Below are positions 36,963 to 48,913 of a DNA stretch of 64,000 nt, piece after piece. The translations under genes and the position numbers were made by a program. The notes beneath the pieces were generated by a model, which saw nothing but the letters and a program-made list of their open reading frames with translations, was not told the origin of the DNA and did no database searches. Numbering within the stretch: the stretch's first letter is position 1; each line of letters opens with the position of its first letter. The stretch is from Glandiceps talaboti (lineage: Eukaryota > Hemichordata > Enteropneusta > Spengelidae). The stretch covers positions 20,638,402-20,702,401 of the forward strand of contig NC_135564.1 in NCBI RefSeq assembly GCF_964340395.1. Reading direction: 5' to 3'.

Positions 36963-37957
36963 CTAACAACATAACAGGATATAAAATAGTTATTACAATA
37001 CAAATAGTCAACATGTATGAATAAAGAAAAGGACAATTTAGTGTGTTATTAAATTGAATAAAATAATGGCTTAAAATTAATACATGACTAAGCAAAATAA
37101 TGATGAATGCAGTAAGTCAAAAAAATGTTAGGAAGGTCAGATCAACATAATTTACAAATTAATCAATTTGGAGGATTTCACCAATGATATTTAAAATGTA
37201 ATCTTAAAAAATCATCAAATGTAATATAATATATTTCAAACAATTTCAAGAAAAAATAGTTTTGACCAACGACATTCAGCAAAATATAAAACAATCAAAA
37301 ATTGCAATTTACCACACATAGAAAACAATTATGAAAAACCAAATCAAACAATAAACTGTTGTCCATTTAATATTATAATCATCTATTAAATGTAGTAACA
37401 TAATGATGTAAGATGTCATATTTATTGGAGGCAAAAATTAATTAAAGCATACGTTGAAATACAAAACTTTATGGGGTTGCAATGGCAGGGCGACAGACCA
37501 AAGACTGGCTAGTCAGCAAGCATATGTACGTCGCAGGATAGGACTCGTCGAGTTCGTTCTGAACTATGACATAAGGCCGACGGCAACAGAGTCAGATTCG
37601 GTTATGTAAATGGCTGACAAGCAGTGAACATCAACCACTAAATACTGTATACTTTTTATATGATAATATCTAGTAATATTCACATATTTGGCTTTATTAC
37701 ACACATACAAAAAACAGTAACTCAACACATGGGCGGCGAAAATGTCTGAATTCGAAAGGATTGTGTTTGTTTACAAACGTACAACAACAAACAAACTACG
37801 ATTATTTGAGTCGTTCCCACGAGAATTAACAACATAGCAGTCGGATTTCCAAACATCAAAATTTATATTACACATCCTTTCAGTTTCTACATTAGTATTT
37901 ATGCATCAAAGTAATGTGACTGATAAACACGATATGTACACGCCGTAGTCTACTTAC

Positions 37958-38552
37958 CAATAAAGTGAATGTAACGCCATGTTTCACGACAAACTTCATG
38001 GCCATCAAACAAGTACTCAAAAGACTGGCGATCCCGTTTCCGTCCCTGTTTCGTTTTACCGGCCACTTCCATCATTTCAAGTTTCGCAAGGATTAGGAGA
38101 TCTCGCTCTGTAGCTGTGAACTCTGCCATATTGAGCCTGTAGTCAAATATTTTGTCGACCCCGATATGTTGATAGCAATTCCGATCGACACACTTGCAGC
38201 CCTCTTGTACAGTTTTCTGAACGTCGGCTCGGTCCAACGAATCCTTGTCACGTCTGGCATGGCCATCGCTTTCAAAATCTTGAGAATATCTTAGGGCAAG
38301 CTCCTCAGTTTCTAATGGTTCTTGCTCTGTCAAGTCATCATCATCATCGTCGTCGTCGTTGTCATCACTGTTGTTGGGGTTGGAATGGGGTAAGGAAGGT
38401 GACCTATTTGACACTTCGTCATCTGCCGAAATTATCTGAGGCTCAGAGTCGCTGTCTTCTCCGCTGCTACCGAGAAGTTCCTTCTGTGAGTCCTCAAGTA
38501 ATTCTTGTAATTCAATGTCTAAATCAGGATCAACGTGATAGTTCATCGCCAT
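37958..38552 (-). CDS. Transposase-like protein, exon 1 (acidic N-terminus)
   Basis: I start at the ATG at 38552, which sits in gccATGGc, a strong Kozak context. The open frame continues upstream but with no other ATG. The exon encodes 198 residues plus one base and ends at G|gtaagt. The N-terminal half is acidic and Ser-rich with an eight-Asp run. After it comes GCKCVDRNCYQH, a Cys/His cluster that could bind zinc, then the segment FTATERDLLILAKLEM and a basic KTKQGRKRDRQ stretch. Spliced length is 595+107+1323 = 2025 nt, 674 residues plus stop. The join preserves frame throughout, the main argument for one gene. Confidence 0.72.
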
Positions 38553-38747
38553 GGCATAAACAAATATTGACAGGGAAACTTTCTCCAGACGAGATCGTAT
38601 ATGAACAACGCAATCTTCTACAATCAAACCCTAAGCGCAATTTTGTATTCATATGCAAATTTCAGATAACACTTACGTAGAGTCGACGCTCTGTTATCTT
38701 GTAAAATACGCCTAATAAAAAATTGTTTATCCCTCAAAGATACATAT

Positions 38748-39372
38748 AATTACTCCCTCACTCACACACAAAGCTCACACAACACATCTCTGGCGGCAAA
38801 ATACCGGAAGTACTTTATTGTACTCCACCAAACGGTGACAAAATACTATGACACTGCTAGAGGCTACTATGAAAGTAACCTGACAAGTGCTAACAAGTTG
38901 AAAAAACACCTGAAAAGAGGTCTGAAAAATTACAAAACTGATCGTAAACAGTTGGAAACTCAACTACAAAACAGGCAAAAGTTATTGAATGAATAATGAA
39001 ATAATAAAGGAAACTGAACTCAGTGAAAATACACAAAGTAAGACAAAATACTGCGACTGGTAACGGAGATATAAATAAATAAATGAATAACTAAACAAGT
39101 AAAAAATACAAACATATCAAATAAATGAAGGAATGGGAGAGGGTGGGTGGGAAAAAAAAGGAAACCTGTCCCAACTGAACACTAAATTCAGAAATTTGGC
39201 TCAAACTATTGGCCAACTACTGCGACGTGTAAACTTCAGTTGGACAGTGCAAACTAAGTGACTGAGCATGCGTGATGAGAAACTGTACACACCATTACTT
39301 TGCAGGGGTGCCAGATGTACTCGCCAAAGGTATTGGGCAGTAATTAAACAAAATGACACATTTTTAGTCAAT
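38748..39372. repeat. Internal duplication unit, copy 1
   Basis: Its first 86 bp (38748-38833, starting aattactccctcactcac) are identical to 39370-39455. Its last ~221 bp (39152-39372, ending cacatttttagtcaat) are identical to 44264-44484. The middle parts of the two copies are diverged but still alignable near their starts. Copy 2 therefore spans 39370-44484 and encloses the two minisatellites and the 131-codon ORF. Confidence 0.8.
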
Positions 39373-39790
39373 TACTCCCTCACTCACACACAAAGCTCAC
39401 ACAACACATCTCTGGCGGCAAAATACCGGAAGTACTTTATTGTACTCCACCAAACAGGAGAAAAGAATTCTGAGACCGCCAGAGAGATAAAATGGACAAA
39501 AAATTTAAAAAGAAACAGAAAATAGAATTAGGCACAGAAAGGTTTAAGATAAAAATTGTGATAATAAAATAAAGATAAAAGTAATGTCAAAAAGTAATGA
39601 AAATAAAGATATTAAGGGAACCAAAAACAAAAATGAAAGTGAAAGGGAAAAAAAAACCAGCATGCCTGTATAAAATTGAAAAGGAGACAAAACAAAATGG
39701 CTGTAAAAGCTCAAACATACATAACTGTAAAAGTGAACGAGAAACTAGCTCACCAAAAGGAACTAGCTCACCCAAACTTACGAAAAAATA

Positions 39791-41257
39791 AGTACACTAA
39801 CGAGGTCCGGGCTAGCAGCAAATAGTCAGCGAAATTTGACTGAAGCCTTACAATAAAAGGCTCAAAAATGAGCAAAATGTGGGTACAGTACTACAAATGT
39901 CCTGTGACGTAAACTGACCCCAAAAGGTAAGCACACTAACGAGGTCCAGGCTAGCAGCAAATAGTCAGCGAAATTTGACTGAAGCCTTACAATAAAAGGC
40001 TCAAAAATGAGCAAAATGTGGGTACAGTACTACAAATGTCCTGTGATGTAAACTGACCTGAAAAAAAGCACACTAACGAGGTCCAGGCTAGCAGCAAATA
40101 GTCAGTGGAATTTGACTGAAGCCTTACAATAAAAGGCTCAAAAATTAGCAAAATGTGGGTACAGTACTACAAATGTCCTGTGACGAAAACTGACCCCAAA
40201 AGGTAAGCACACTAACGAGGTCCAGGCTAGCAGCAAATAGTCAGCGAAATTTGACTGAAGCCTTACAATAAAAGGCTCAAAAATGAGCAAAATGTGGGTA
40301 CAGTACTACAAATGTCCTGTGACGTAAACTGACCCCAAAAGGTAAGCACACTAACGAGGTCCAGGCTAGCAGCAAAAAGTCAGCGAAATTTGACTGAAGC
40401 CTTACAATAAAAGGCTCAAAAATTAGCAAAATGTGGGTACAGTACTACAAATGTCCTGTGACGTAAACTGACCCCAAAAGGTAAGCACACTAACGAGGTC
40501 CAGGCTAGCAGCAAATAGTCAGCGAAATTTGACTGAAGCCTTACAATAAAAGGCTCAAAAATGAGCAAAATGTGGGTACAGTACTACAAATGTCCTGTGA
40601 CGAAAACTGACCCGAAAAAGTAAGCACACTAATGAGGTTCAGGCTAGCAGCAAATAGTCAGCGAAATTTGACTGAAGCCTTACAATAAAAGGCTCAAAAA
40701 TGAGCAAAATGTGGGTACAGTACTACAAATGTCCTGTGACGTAAACTGGACCGAAAAAGTAAGCACACTAACGAGGTCCAGGCTAGCAGCAAATAGTCAG
40801 CGAAATTTGACTGAAGCCTTACAATAAAAGGCTCAAAAATGAGCAAAAGGTGGGTATAGTACTACAAATGTCCTGTGACATAAACTGACCCCAAAAGGTA
40901 AGCACACTAACTAGGTCCAGGCTAGCAGCAAATAGTCAGCGAAATTTGACTGAAGCCTTACAATAAAAGGCTCAAAAAAATGAGCAAAAGGTGGGTACAG
41001 TACTACAAATGTCCTGTGACATAAACTGACCCCAAAAGGTAAGCACACTAACAAGGTCCAGGATAGCAGCAAATAGTCAGCGAATTTTGACTGAAGCCTT
41101 ACAATAAAAGGCTCAAAAATGAGCAAAAGGTGGGTACAGTACTACAAATGTCCTGTGACATAAACTGACCCGAAAAAGTAAGCACACTAACAGGGTCCAG
41201 GCTAGCTGCAAATAGTCAGCGAAATTGGACTGAAGCCTTACAATAAAAGGCTCACAA
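39791..41257. repeat. Minisatellite, ~139-bp unit x ~10.5 inside the transposon
   Basis: The unit includes cactaacgaggtccaggcta, gcagcaaatagtcagcg, ttacaataaaaggctc and actacaaatgtcctgtgac. A further, badly diverged unit follows at about 41340-41470. Each unit has an AATAAA. Confidence 0.95.
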
Positions 41258-41514
41258 TGGCGAGTGAAATACGAGTACTGTTACTTATTAAAATTGGAGA
41301 ACGAAACTATCGGGAAAAAATTTGACTACAAAATATTGACACCTGGCAAGAACAAGGTACGAACTGGCACGGCCAAGAAGTGTACTGACGGTACTTTGAA
41401 AAATCAGCGAAATATGACTAAAGCCCGACACCAAAAGGCTCAAAATGGCAAGCGAAACATGAGTACTGTACTTAGGAAAATTGGCCATGGCACACGAAGG
41501 TATCGTGCTATTAT

Positions 41515-43530
41515 TGTACCTATAGTAAACTACTACTTATCTACAGTTGTATCTATAGTAAATTTCAACTAGTCTATACCAGTATTTATAGTACTTGTAA
41601 ACTACAACTAGACAATAAATATATCAACAGTAAACTACACGTAGTCAATACTTGTATCTGAGGTAAACTACAACTAGTCTATACCAGTATGTACAGTAAA
41701 CTACAACATGTCTATACTTGTATCACAGTAAACAACAACCTGTCCATACCAGTATCTACAGTAAACTACAACTTATCGATACCAGCATCTACAGTAAACT
41801 ACAACTAGTCTATACCAGTATCTACAGCAAACTACAACTTGTCTATACTAGTACCTTCAGTAAACTACAACTTGTCTATACTTGTATCACAGTAAACCAC
41901 AACCCGTCTATACATGTATCACAGTAAACTACAACTTGTCTATACATGTATCACAGTAAATTACAACCTGTCTATACTTGTATCACAGTAAACTACAACT
42001 TGTCTATACTTGTATCACAGTAAACTACAACTTGTCTATACTTTTATCACAGTAAACTACAACTTGTCTATACTTGTATCACAGTAAACCACAACTTGCC
42101 TATACTTGCATCAACAGTAAACTACAACTTATCGATACCAGTAGCTACAGCAAATTACATCTTATCTATACTAGTATCTACAGTAAACTACAACTAGCCT
42201 ATACTAGCATCTACAATAAACTACAACGTATCGACACTAGCATCTACAGTAAACTACAACTTATCGATACTAGCATCTACAGTAAACTACAACTAGTCTA
42301 TACCAGCATCTACAGTAAACCACAACTAGTCTACACCAGTATCTACAGTAAACCACAACCAGTCCACACTTGCATCAACAGTAAACCACAACTTATTGAT
42401 ACTAGTATCTACAGCAAATTACAACCAGTTCGTATCAGTATCTACAGTAACCTACAACTTATCGATACCGGCATCTACAGTAAATCACAACTAGTCTATA
42501 CCAGTATCTACAGTAAATTACAACTAGTCTATACTTGCATCCACAGTAAACTACAACTTGACTATACTAGTATCTACAGTAAACTACAACTAGACGATAC
42601 TTGTATCAAAAGTAAACTACAACTTATCGATACCAGCATGTACAGCAAATTACATTCTATCCATACTAGTATCTACAGTAAACTACAACTAGTCCATACT
42701 AGTATCTACAGTAAACTACAACATGTCCACACCAGTATCTACAGTAAACTACAACTAGTCTATACCTATATCAATAGTAAACTACAACTTATCGATACTA
42801 GCATCTACATGTACAATAAATTACATTTTATCTATACTTGTATCTGCAATAAACTGCAATGTGTCTATACCTGAATCAAAAGTAAACCACAACTAGTCTA
42901 CACTTGTATCAACAATACACTACAACCAGTCCATACCTGTGGCAACAGTAAAGTACAATTCGTCTATATTTGTAACCACAGCATTGCCTGCTTGTATTGA
43001 TAGTAAAGTACGTTTTTATACATTTATGTATAATTGTATATAATAAACTGTAAATAGGCTGTATAGATAAAATACAATAAACCACAACTAGTCTCTACAT
43101 GTTTTAGAGTAACTACTGCAAGTCTATATTTGTACCTAAAGTAGAGTATGTATAGTCTATACGTTTGTCTACAGTACATTAAAACTAGTCTATACTTTTA
43201 TCTACAGTTAACACAGGTCTACATGTATACCTGCATCTGCAGTAAATTACAAATGGCCTATGCGTGAATGTACAGTAAATCACAACTATTCTATACCTGT
43301 ATCTGCAGTAAAATATAACTTGTGTAAATTTGTATCGACCGTAAAGTACAATTTGTCTATACTTGTATGTAGACATGTAAAGTACAAACAGTTTACACTC
43401 ATATGCACAGTAAACTAAACCTAGACTATACTTGTATGTATGGTAAATTACAACTTGTATATATTTGTATCTAGAAAAAACTTCAACTAGTCCATCCCTG
43501 TATTATAGTAATCTACACTAGGCTGTATTT
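41515..43530. repeat. Minisatellite, ~33-bp unit x ~60 inside the transposon
   Basis: The unit is acagtaaactacaacta then gtctataccagtatct, much more variable than neighbouring arrays, especially after 42890. The 33-bp period keeps an 11-residue cycle (YSKLQLVYTSI) open, a by-product. Related sequence lies on both sides of the array: tacgaactggcac(a/g)gccaag occurs at about 41360 and 43632. Confidence 0.9.
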
Positions 43531-43807
43531 GTAAAGTAAACTAGAACTTCTCTATATTTTTATCAATTGTAATCCACAACTTGTAAAGGAAAGTTCGACT
43601 ACAAAATATTGCCACCTGGCCAGAAGAAGATACGAACTGGCACAGCCAAGTAGCGTACTGACAGGGTTAATAAAAATGAGTGCATTGCTCAAATCGTCAA
43701 AGGCAACACACGTATGGCATACGGTCGGTATATACGACGGTAACACAGGTAACATGCCTCAGAACGAAAATGAAAGGAACTGCTAATATTAGGCACACTA
43801 TGGGTAA

Positions 43808-44203
43808 CTACGACCAGACATCTTTCATTTGGTCTCTGGGTACTTTGTCCTTAAAAGGACACTGTGTCACGCCATCGTTGATCAGCTGCTGTTGTGTCCG
43901 CCATGCGACTGAACAACTGGCTCCATATATAGTGACGTCACTCTTCTGGCGGGAAATGTTCATGAAGGCGTATAACTGACTGGTTAACACTTGCACTTGA
44001 CCCAAAAGTTCGTCGAGCTGCCCCTGAACTTTGGTCCCTTGTCTTCTAATCTGGGTTGTCTTCTTAGGTCGCGTTAACTCTGGCTTCGCGCCTAATTCAG
44101 CGAAAATCTTTGGTTCGATCGTAACTTGACCAAAATCGTCAACCTTGGCTACTTCCGAATCCTGAACATCTGACTGTTGCTCATCCCTGTCCTGGAACAA
44201 CAT
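43808..44203 (-). CDS. Hypothetical 131-residue protein of the 11-kb transposon
   Basis: The complete frame runs from ATG at 44203 to TAG. The DNA is clearly more GC-rich and codon-like than the surrounding repeats. The product begins MLFQDRDEQQSDV, is acidic at first and basic in the middle (RPKKTTQIRRQG). It has a short heptad-like stretch (QLDELLGQVQVLTSQL, about residues 61-76). I do not recognise a family. It lies about 5.3 kb upstream of the transposase start on the same strand, so it may be an accessory protein, an upstream exon or a captured host fragment. No TATA box or splice signal settles this. Confidence 0.45.
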   Translation of the reverse strand: MLFQDRDEQQSDVQDSEVAKVDDFGQVTIEPKIFAELGAKPELTRPKKTTQIRRQGTKVQGQLDELLGQVQVLTSQLYAFMNISRQKSDVTIYGASCSVAWRTQQQLINDGVTQCPFKDKVPRDQMKDVWS

Positions 44204-44658
44204 ACTGATGCAAATAAACTGGCTGAAACCGACTGTGAGGTTGGGAGATATCGTGAAAGATCAAAAAAAAAGGAAACCTGTCCCAACTGAACACTAAATT
44301 CAGAAATTTGGCTCAAACTATTGGCCAACTACTGCGACGTGTAAACTTCAGTTGGACAGTGCAAACTAAGTGACTGAGCATGCGTGATGAGAAACTGTAC
44401 ACACCATTACTTTGCAGGGGTGCCAGATGTACTCGCCAAAGGTATTGGGCAGTAATTAAACAAAATGACACATTTTTAGTCAATGAAACACTGTATATGT
44501 GTATTGCATTTCGTTAGGAAAGAAAGTTGCTACATGTATTTAATTAAGCAAAAAATCATTTTTTGACATCGTAGAAATTGGCGGTATTTTCACTACGTTT
44601 TCAACTTTGCAACATTGTTACTTTAAACGCCAATATATCGATTTTATGTGCGAGCTGC

Positions 44659-44686
44659 TAAGGTCCCTTTTCGCTTGCGGCGGCTC
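44659..44686 (-). repeat. Right terminal inverted repeat of the 11-kb transposon
   Basis: Read on the minus strand it begins GAGCCGCCGCAAGCG and ends AGGGACCTTA, one mismatch to the left end. It is followed by ACAT. Confidence 0.9.
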
Positions 44687-44690
44687 ACAT

Positions 44691-45356
44691 ATTCTACTTT
44701 ACTAAAAGCACTGCAGCTGTCATCAGTCAACTACAAATTCAGTCAATAATCAAGACTTTGAATTACAATGAAATAAAACCAAATGAAGAGAGAGGGAATG
44801 GTAAATTTAAATATCTGCTGACATGACATATCTTGAAGTCTATGTTTTAGCCTGCACTTAGACTAACAGTTTGACTTTGTGTCGTACATGTCAGCTGTCA
44901 CAATGAATTACAAATTCTCACTTCCAAACTCTGACTCTATTTATTCTTCTACAATTTAAGACATAAACATAGTTCAATGATATTTAATTTTTATGCATGT
45001 CAAAATATATACTTTCTATTCTGGTTGAATTTGTTAGTGTAGTCTTGAAATGTTAGAATCTCTGTGAAGGTAAATTGTCAATGTGAACTTCCAGCAACAC
45101 AAATACAAAGAGACAGCCAGTTTATTATAATTTTATTGTTTGTATTAAAAATCATAATTGGTGTCTGCGCCTGCTTGACCATGTTGTGTAGTAGACTTTC
45201 TGTTATAGTGAAATAAAACATTTTATGAGTATAAACTTTGAATTTGAACTGTAAGAAACAAAACAAAATACAATTCAAATCACACAATTTTAAACAAAAT
45301 ATCGTCTGGTTTGACAAAAACTTTATTCATATTATTCACTCTGTTGTTGGTAAGAA
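44691..45356. other. Unique AT-rich DNA
   Basis: Nothing is recognised. Confidence 0.4.
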
Positions 45357-45900
45357 TAAGATCTTTAATGAACCAGACAATAAAATGTACCACTGTTGGT
45401 AAGACTTTTGTTGAACCAGACAGTAAAATGTACCACTGTTGGTAAGACTTTTGTTGAACCAGACAATAAAATGTACCACTGTTGGTAAGACTTTTGTTGA
45501 ACCAGACAATAAAATGTACCACTGTTGGTAAGACTTTTGTTGAACCAGACAGTAAAATGTACCACTGTTGGTAAGACTTTTGTTGAACCAGACAGTAAAA
45601 TGTACCACTGTTGGTAAGACTTTTGTTGAACCAGACAATAAAATGTACCACTGTTGGTAAGAATTTGGTTGAACCAGACGATAAAATGTACCACTGTTGG
45701 TAAGACTTTTGTGTTGAACCAGACGGTAAAATGTACCACTGTTGGTAAGACTTTTGTTAAGAGAATGCCAGCTGGTAAAATATAGCAGTGTTGGTAAGAT
45801 TTTTGTTGAGCCAGCTGGTAAAATATAGCAGTGTTAATATAATTTTTGTTGTGATGAGCTAAATGATAAAATGTAGCAATGTTTAGTATGATTTTTGTGG
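45357..45900. repeat. Minisatellite, 43-bp unit x ~12
   Basis: The unit runs ttggtaagacttttgttga, accagacaataaaatgtac, cactg. Later units (from 45760) are diverged. Minus-strand frames over the array are repeat artefacts. AATAAA is present in many units. Confidence 0.93.
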
Positions 45901-46320
45901 AGCCAAATAACATTTTGTTTCAGGTTTTCATGACTTCAATTGTATAAAGAGAAAGTAAATAATATAATTTGGATGGAAATAATCACTTTCTATTTTATTA
46001 CACTGAGTATCTGACTGTAAAGTCAGGACCTGACCTTGAACTTCTGAAAATAGAGAAGATTACAAACTATGAATTGTTCATGTTATTGAATCTACTTGTA
46101 CTGATGACATCACATTGATGACGTCATAAAGATGAACTTGAACTTGTGTGACAGACATCTGACCATGAACTTCAGGTCAGAAATAAATATAAGAAGTATA
46201 CACGTGATTTCAATAGGGATATACGACCCATATGGTAGTGTAACAATAGTTTTAATATTATGCTAACTCAAATACAATTATCAATATTCATTTGATTTAC
46301 ATTATTTAATTTACTATGCG
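45901..46320. other. Unique DNA
   Basis: A short dyad-like pair (ttgatgacgtca, gatgacatcacattg) lies near 46100-46130. No gene was seen. Confidence 0.35.
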
Positions 46321-46500
46321 ATAGGAGGATTATGGTAGAGTGGGGTGGGGTATGAGGATCATGGTAGTGTGTGTGTGTGGGGGGTGGGGGGGGGGGGTGG
46401 GGGGGGGTGGGGGTGGGAGGATTAAGGTAGTGTGGGGTGGGTGGAAAGATTTAAATAGTGGGGTGGGTTAGGAGGATTATGGTAGTGTGGGGTGGGGTTT
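46321..46500. repeat. Degenerate G/T-rich repeat with long G-runs
   Basis: Loose units of ggaggattatggtagtgtgg surround a core at 46379-46418 made almost only of G with single T interruptions. This is compatible with G-quadruplex formation. Confidence 0.85.
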
Positions 46501-46628
46501 TGGACATGAGATATTTAAATTCAAATTTCCATTAGCTCAAAATAGAGATATTATATATCCATATGGTCTGATAGAGTATGGTACTTAAACTAAGTTAATA
46601 TAAATGAGACAACAGTTGTGGATATTAA

Positions 46629-47765
46629 CCCTTAAAATGCCATAAACTTTCCATGCAAATGACCCTGTAGGCCAAGGACTTTTTAGGATGCACACAGTTG
46701 TACACAATGTTTTGATAGTATTCATTTTACACCAAAACAGGTGGGATATGGTCTCATCTACAAGTATATCAATATTTTGAAATATTGAATTTTAATTTAC
46801 ATGAATGTATGGTCAGTAACTTTACCAAGAAATTAGGGAAAATTGGTATAAAACAAATGTTTTTGGTCAAAAAAGCATGTGAAATTTAAGTTTTTGATAA
46901 ATACATGGATTACAATTGGAAATAAGCTGTAAAAATTAATATACAGATTGTATGGGTGTTGGGTAAAATATTTATCATAAAATCAACAAGTACTGTCCGT
47001 CGATGTTTACAGTAAATACAAACAAATTTGCATATATCATATTACAAATACTGCATACATATTATAAGTCTACAGATAGCAGCATAACGATATGTCTCAC
47101 GGACGATTATATCCAATACTTTGTTTGTTAACAAAAACCTGACGAAAGACAACAATGTAGATTCCGCAGTTTATGTAAACCATCCTAGGAGTAATCGTAC
47201 GGCATTGGCATCTGTGGTTTGTCATTGGCAGGATTGCGCGATTGCAGGACCAGCCATTGACGACGTCAGTCTAAAAGTCGAAGTTATCGGGAGGGTTTTC
47301 GATACATTCTAGGACAAAATTTACTCCCTCAAAAACATAAAATTCTTCATCATCATCGCTATCACTCTCTAGAAAGTGTCGAGCAAAAAACTCTCTGTCT
47401 TCTGGGTTTACTTCGTTCAATATATTAGCATAATGTCGAAGGTCAAAATCAATATTCATAGCGGCCACCATATTAGGCATTGCTAAGTAGGCGCTATTTG
47501 CATTCGGCGGCAAAAAGTAAGAAAAATCGAACACATGACAGTTTCCTGCCTGAATAATTTTAAGTTAATATTTAATAAGATAACATCGTGTACATCATTA
47601 CTTATTATAGGCATAAGGACGGGACAGCGATAACACATTACGTCACTTTATTGACAGCATATGCAAATTACTCTGTTGTCGTTGATATCAACCCAGATAT
47701 CAACAGCGTGGCGTAGAATGCGAAAGTGCTACGTCGCGGATATCAACGATGCGGTGTCACAAGGG
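46629..47765 (-). mobile_element. piggyBac-like non-autonomous element in TTAA
   Basis: The left end reads TTAA|CCCTTAAAATGCC and the right end GGTGTCACAAGGG|TTAA. TTAA target duplication and CCC/GGG termini are the signature of the piggyBac superfamily. The element is 1137 bp, too short for a full transposase. It contains nested GATATCAAC dyads near the right end (47677-47746) and one short acidic ORF. Confidence 0.75.
47271..47480 (-). pseudogene. Short acidic ORF, possible N-terminal remnant of a piggyBac transposase
   Basis: From the first in-frame ATG (47480) the frame codes 69 residues to TAG. The frame is open further upstream to about 47570 with no ATG, and a possible acceptor (aaattattcag) lies there. 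It contains EVNPEDREFF and the acidic run ESDSDDDEEF. An acidic N-terminus is common in piggyBac transposases and the position inside TTAA-flanked termini fits, but no catalytic region remains. Family assignment of the peptide itself is inference. Confidence 0.4.
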
Positions 47766-48050
47766 TTAATATTCATTGATATTAAATTTGATATTTATCT
47801 ATTGTTTATTTACTTATTTTGAATTTTATATTTTATGCATTTATTAATATTTTTTTCTAAATACATGTCAGGTGATTATACATCATATTTCTTATATTGG
47901 GAATCAATGACAATCGTTGGATTAGGTAAACATTTAATGTAATTGGCAGATTTATTACTTACTAAAGATTTTAGATGATGAATTGTAAATTTATTTCAAT
48001 ATTTGATATTTTTTATGACTTTCCCGTCACATGAAATGACATAAAGGGAC
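47766..48050. other. Unique AT-rich DNA
   Basis: Nothing is recognised. Confidence 0.4.
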
Positions 48051-48099
48051 AAACAAATAATCAAACAAACAAACAAACAAACAAACAGACAAACAAACG
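48051..48099. repeat. (CAAA)n microsatellite
   Basis: About eleven CAAA units with one interruption (cagac). Confidence 0.9.
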
Positions 48100-48575
48100 A
48101 ACATACCATCTGTTCTTACTAATATATATAACGATAGTGTCACCTTATATGACCCTCCAGTGACCTTGCCTTGAACTAATTGATGCAAACAAGTCAAGCA
48201 AAATATTATGTACAACAAATTGATAAACACAATGTATGTTAACACCGTGTGTATACCTCAGTATGGCTGATTGATATATTATCAATTTGGACATTTATAG
48301 TTTGTGTTTTAGTGACAATAGTAAAATTTAAAGTCAACAGATGTTTATATTTTTTTGATGTGTTTAATTGTCAAAATTAAAACTAATTAATATATGCATT
48401 TACACTTTGGCAAAATGTCCACTGGTTTGAGGCTAGTCTGTATTCAGACACAGATTATATTTTGTCATGTTCCTAAAAAACCTGATGAAATATTTGTTTA
48501 TTTATTTATTACTAATTGTGTGCACATACTTATAATCCATAGCATGCGATATAATAATCAGAATGTACAATGCAT
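48100..48575. other. Unique DNA
   Basis: Nothing is recognised. Confidence 0.4.
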
Positions 48576-48913
48576 ATTCTATACCTGTCATGTGCTACTC
48601 ACTTATCACATTCTATACCTGTCATGTGCTACTCACTTATCACATTCTATACCTGTCATGTGCTACTCACTTATCACATTCTATACCTGTCATGTGCTAC
48701 TCACTTATCACATTCTATACCTGTCATGTGCTAATCACTTATCACATTCTATACCTGTCATGTGCTACTCACTTATCACATTCTATACCTGTCATGTGCT
48801 ACTCACTTATCACATTCTATACCTGTCATGTGCTACTCACTTATCACATTGTATACCTGTCATGTGCTACTCACTTAACTCATTCTATACCTGTCATGTG
48901 CTACTCACTTATT
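48576..48913. repeat. Minisatellite, 34-bp unit x 10
   Basis: The unit runs attctatacctgtcatgtg then ctactcacttatcac, nearly identical throughout. Confidence 0.95.

Noticed and set aside
38553-38627. Upstream extension of transposase exon 1
   Set aside because: The frame is open but has no ATG (it would begin at TTG). The ATG at 38552 has a strong Kozak context.
41718-42874. Open frames of 69 and 266 codons with YSKLQLVYTSI cycles
   Set aside because: Product of the 33-bp minisatellite inside the transposon.
45280-45913. Three overlapping minus-strand frames (SYQQWYILLSGSTKVLPTVV)
   Set aside because: Same 43-bp repeat read in three frames.
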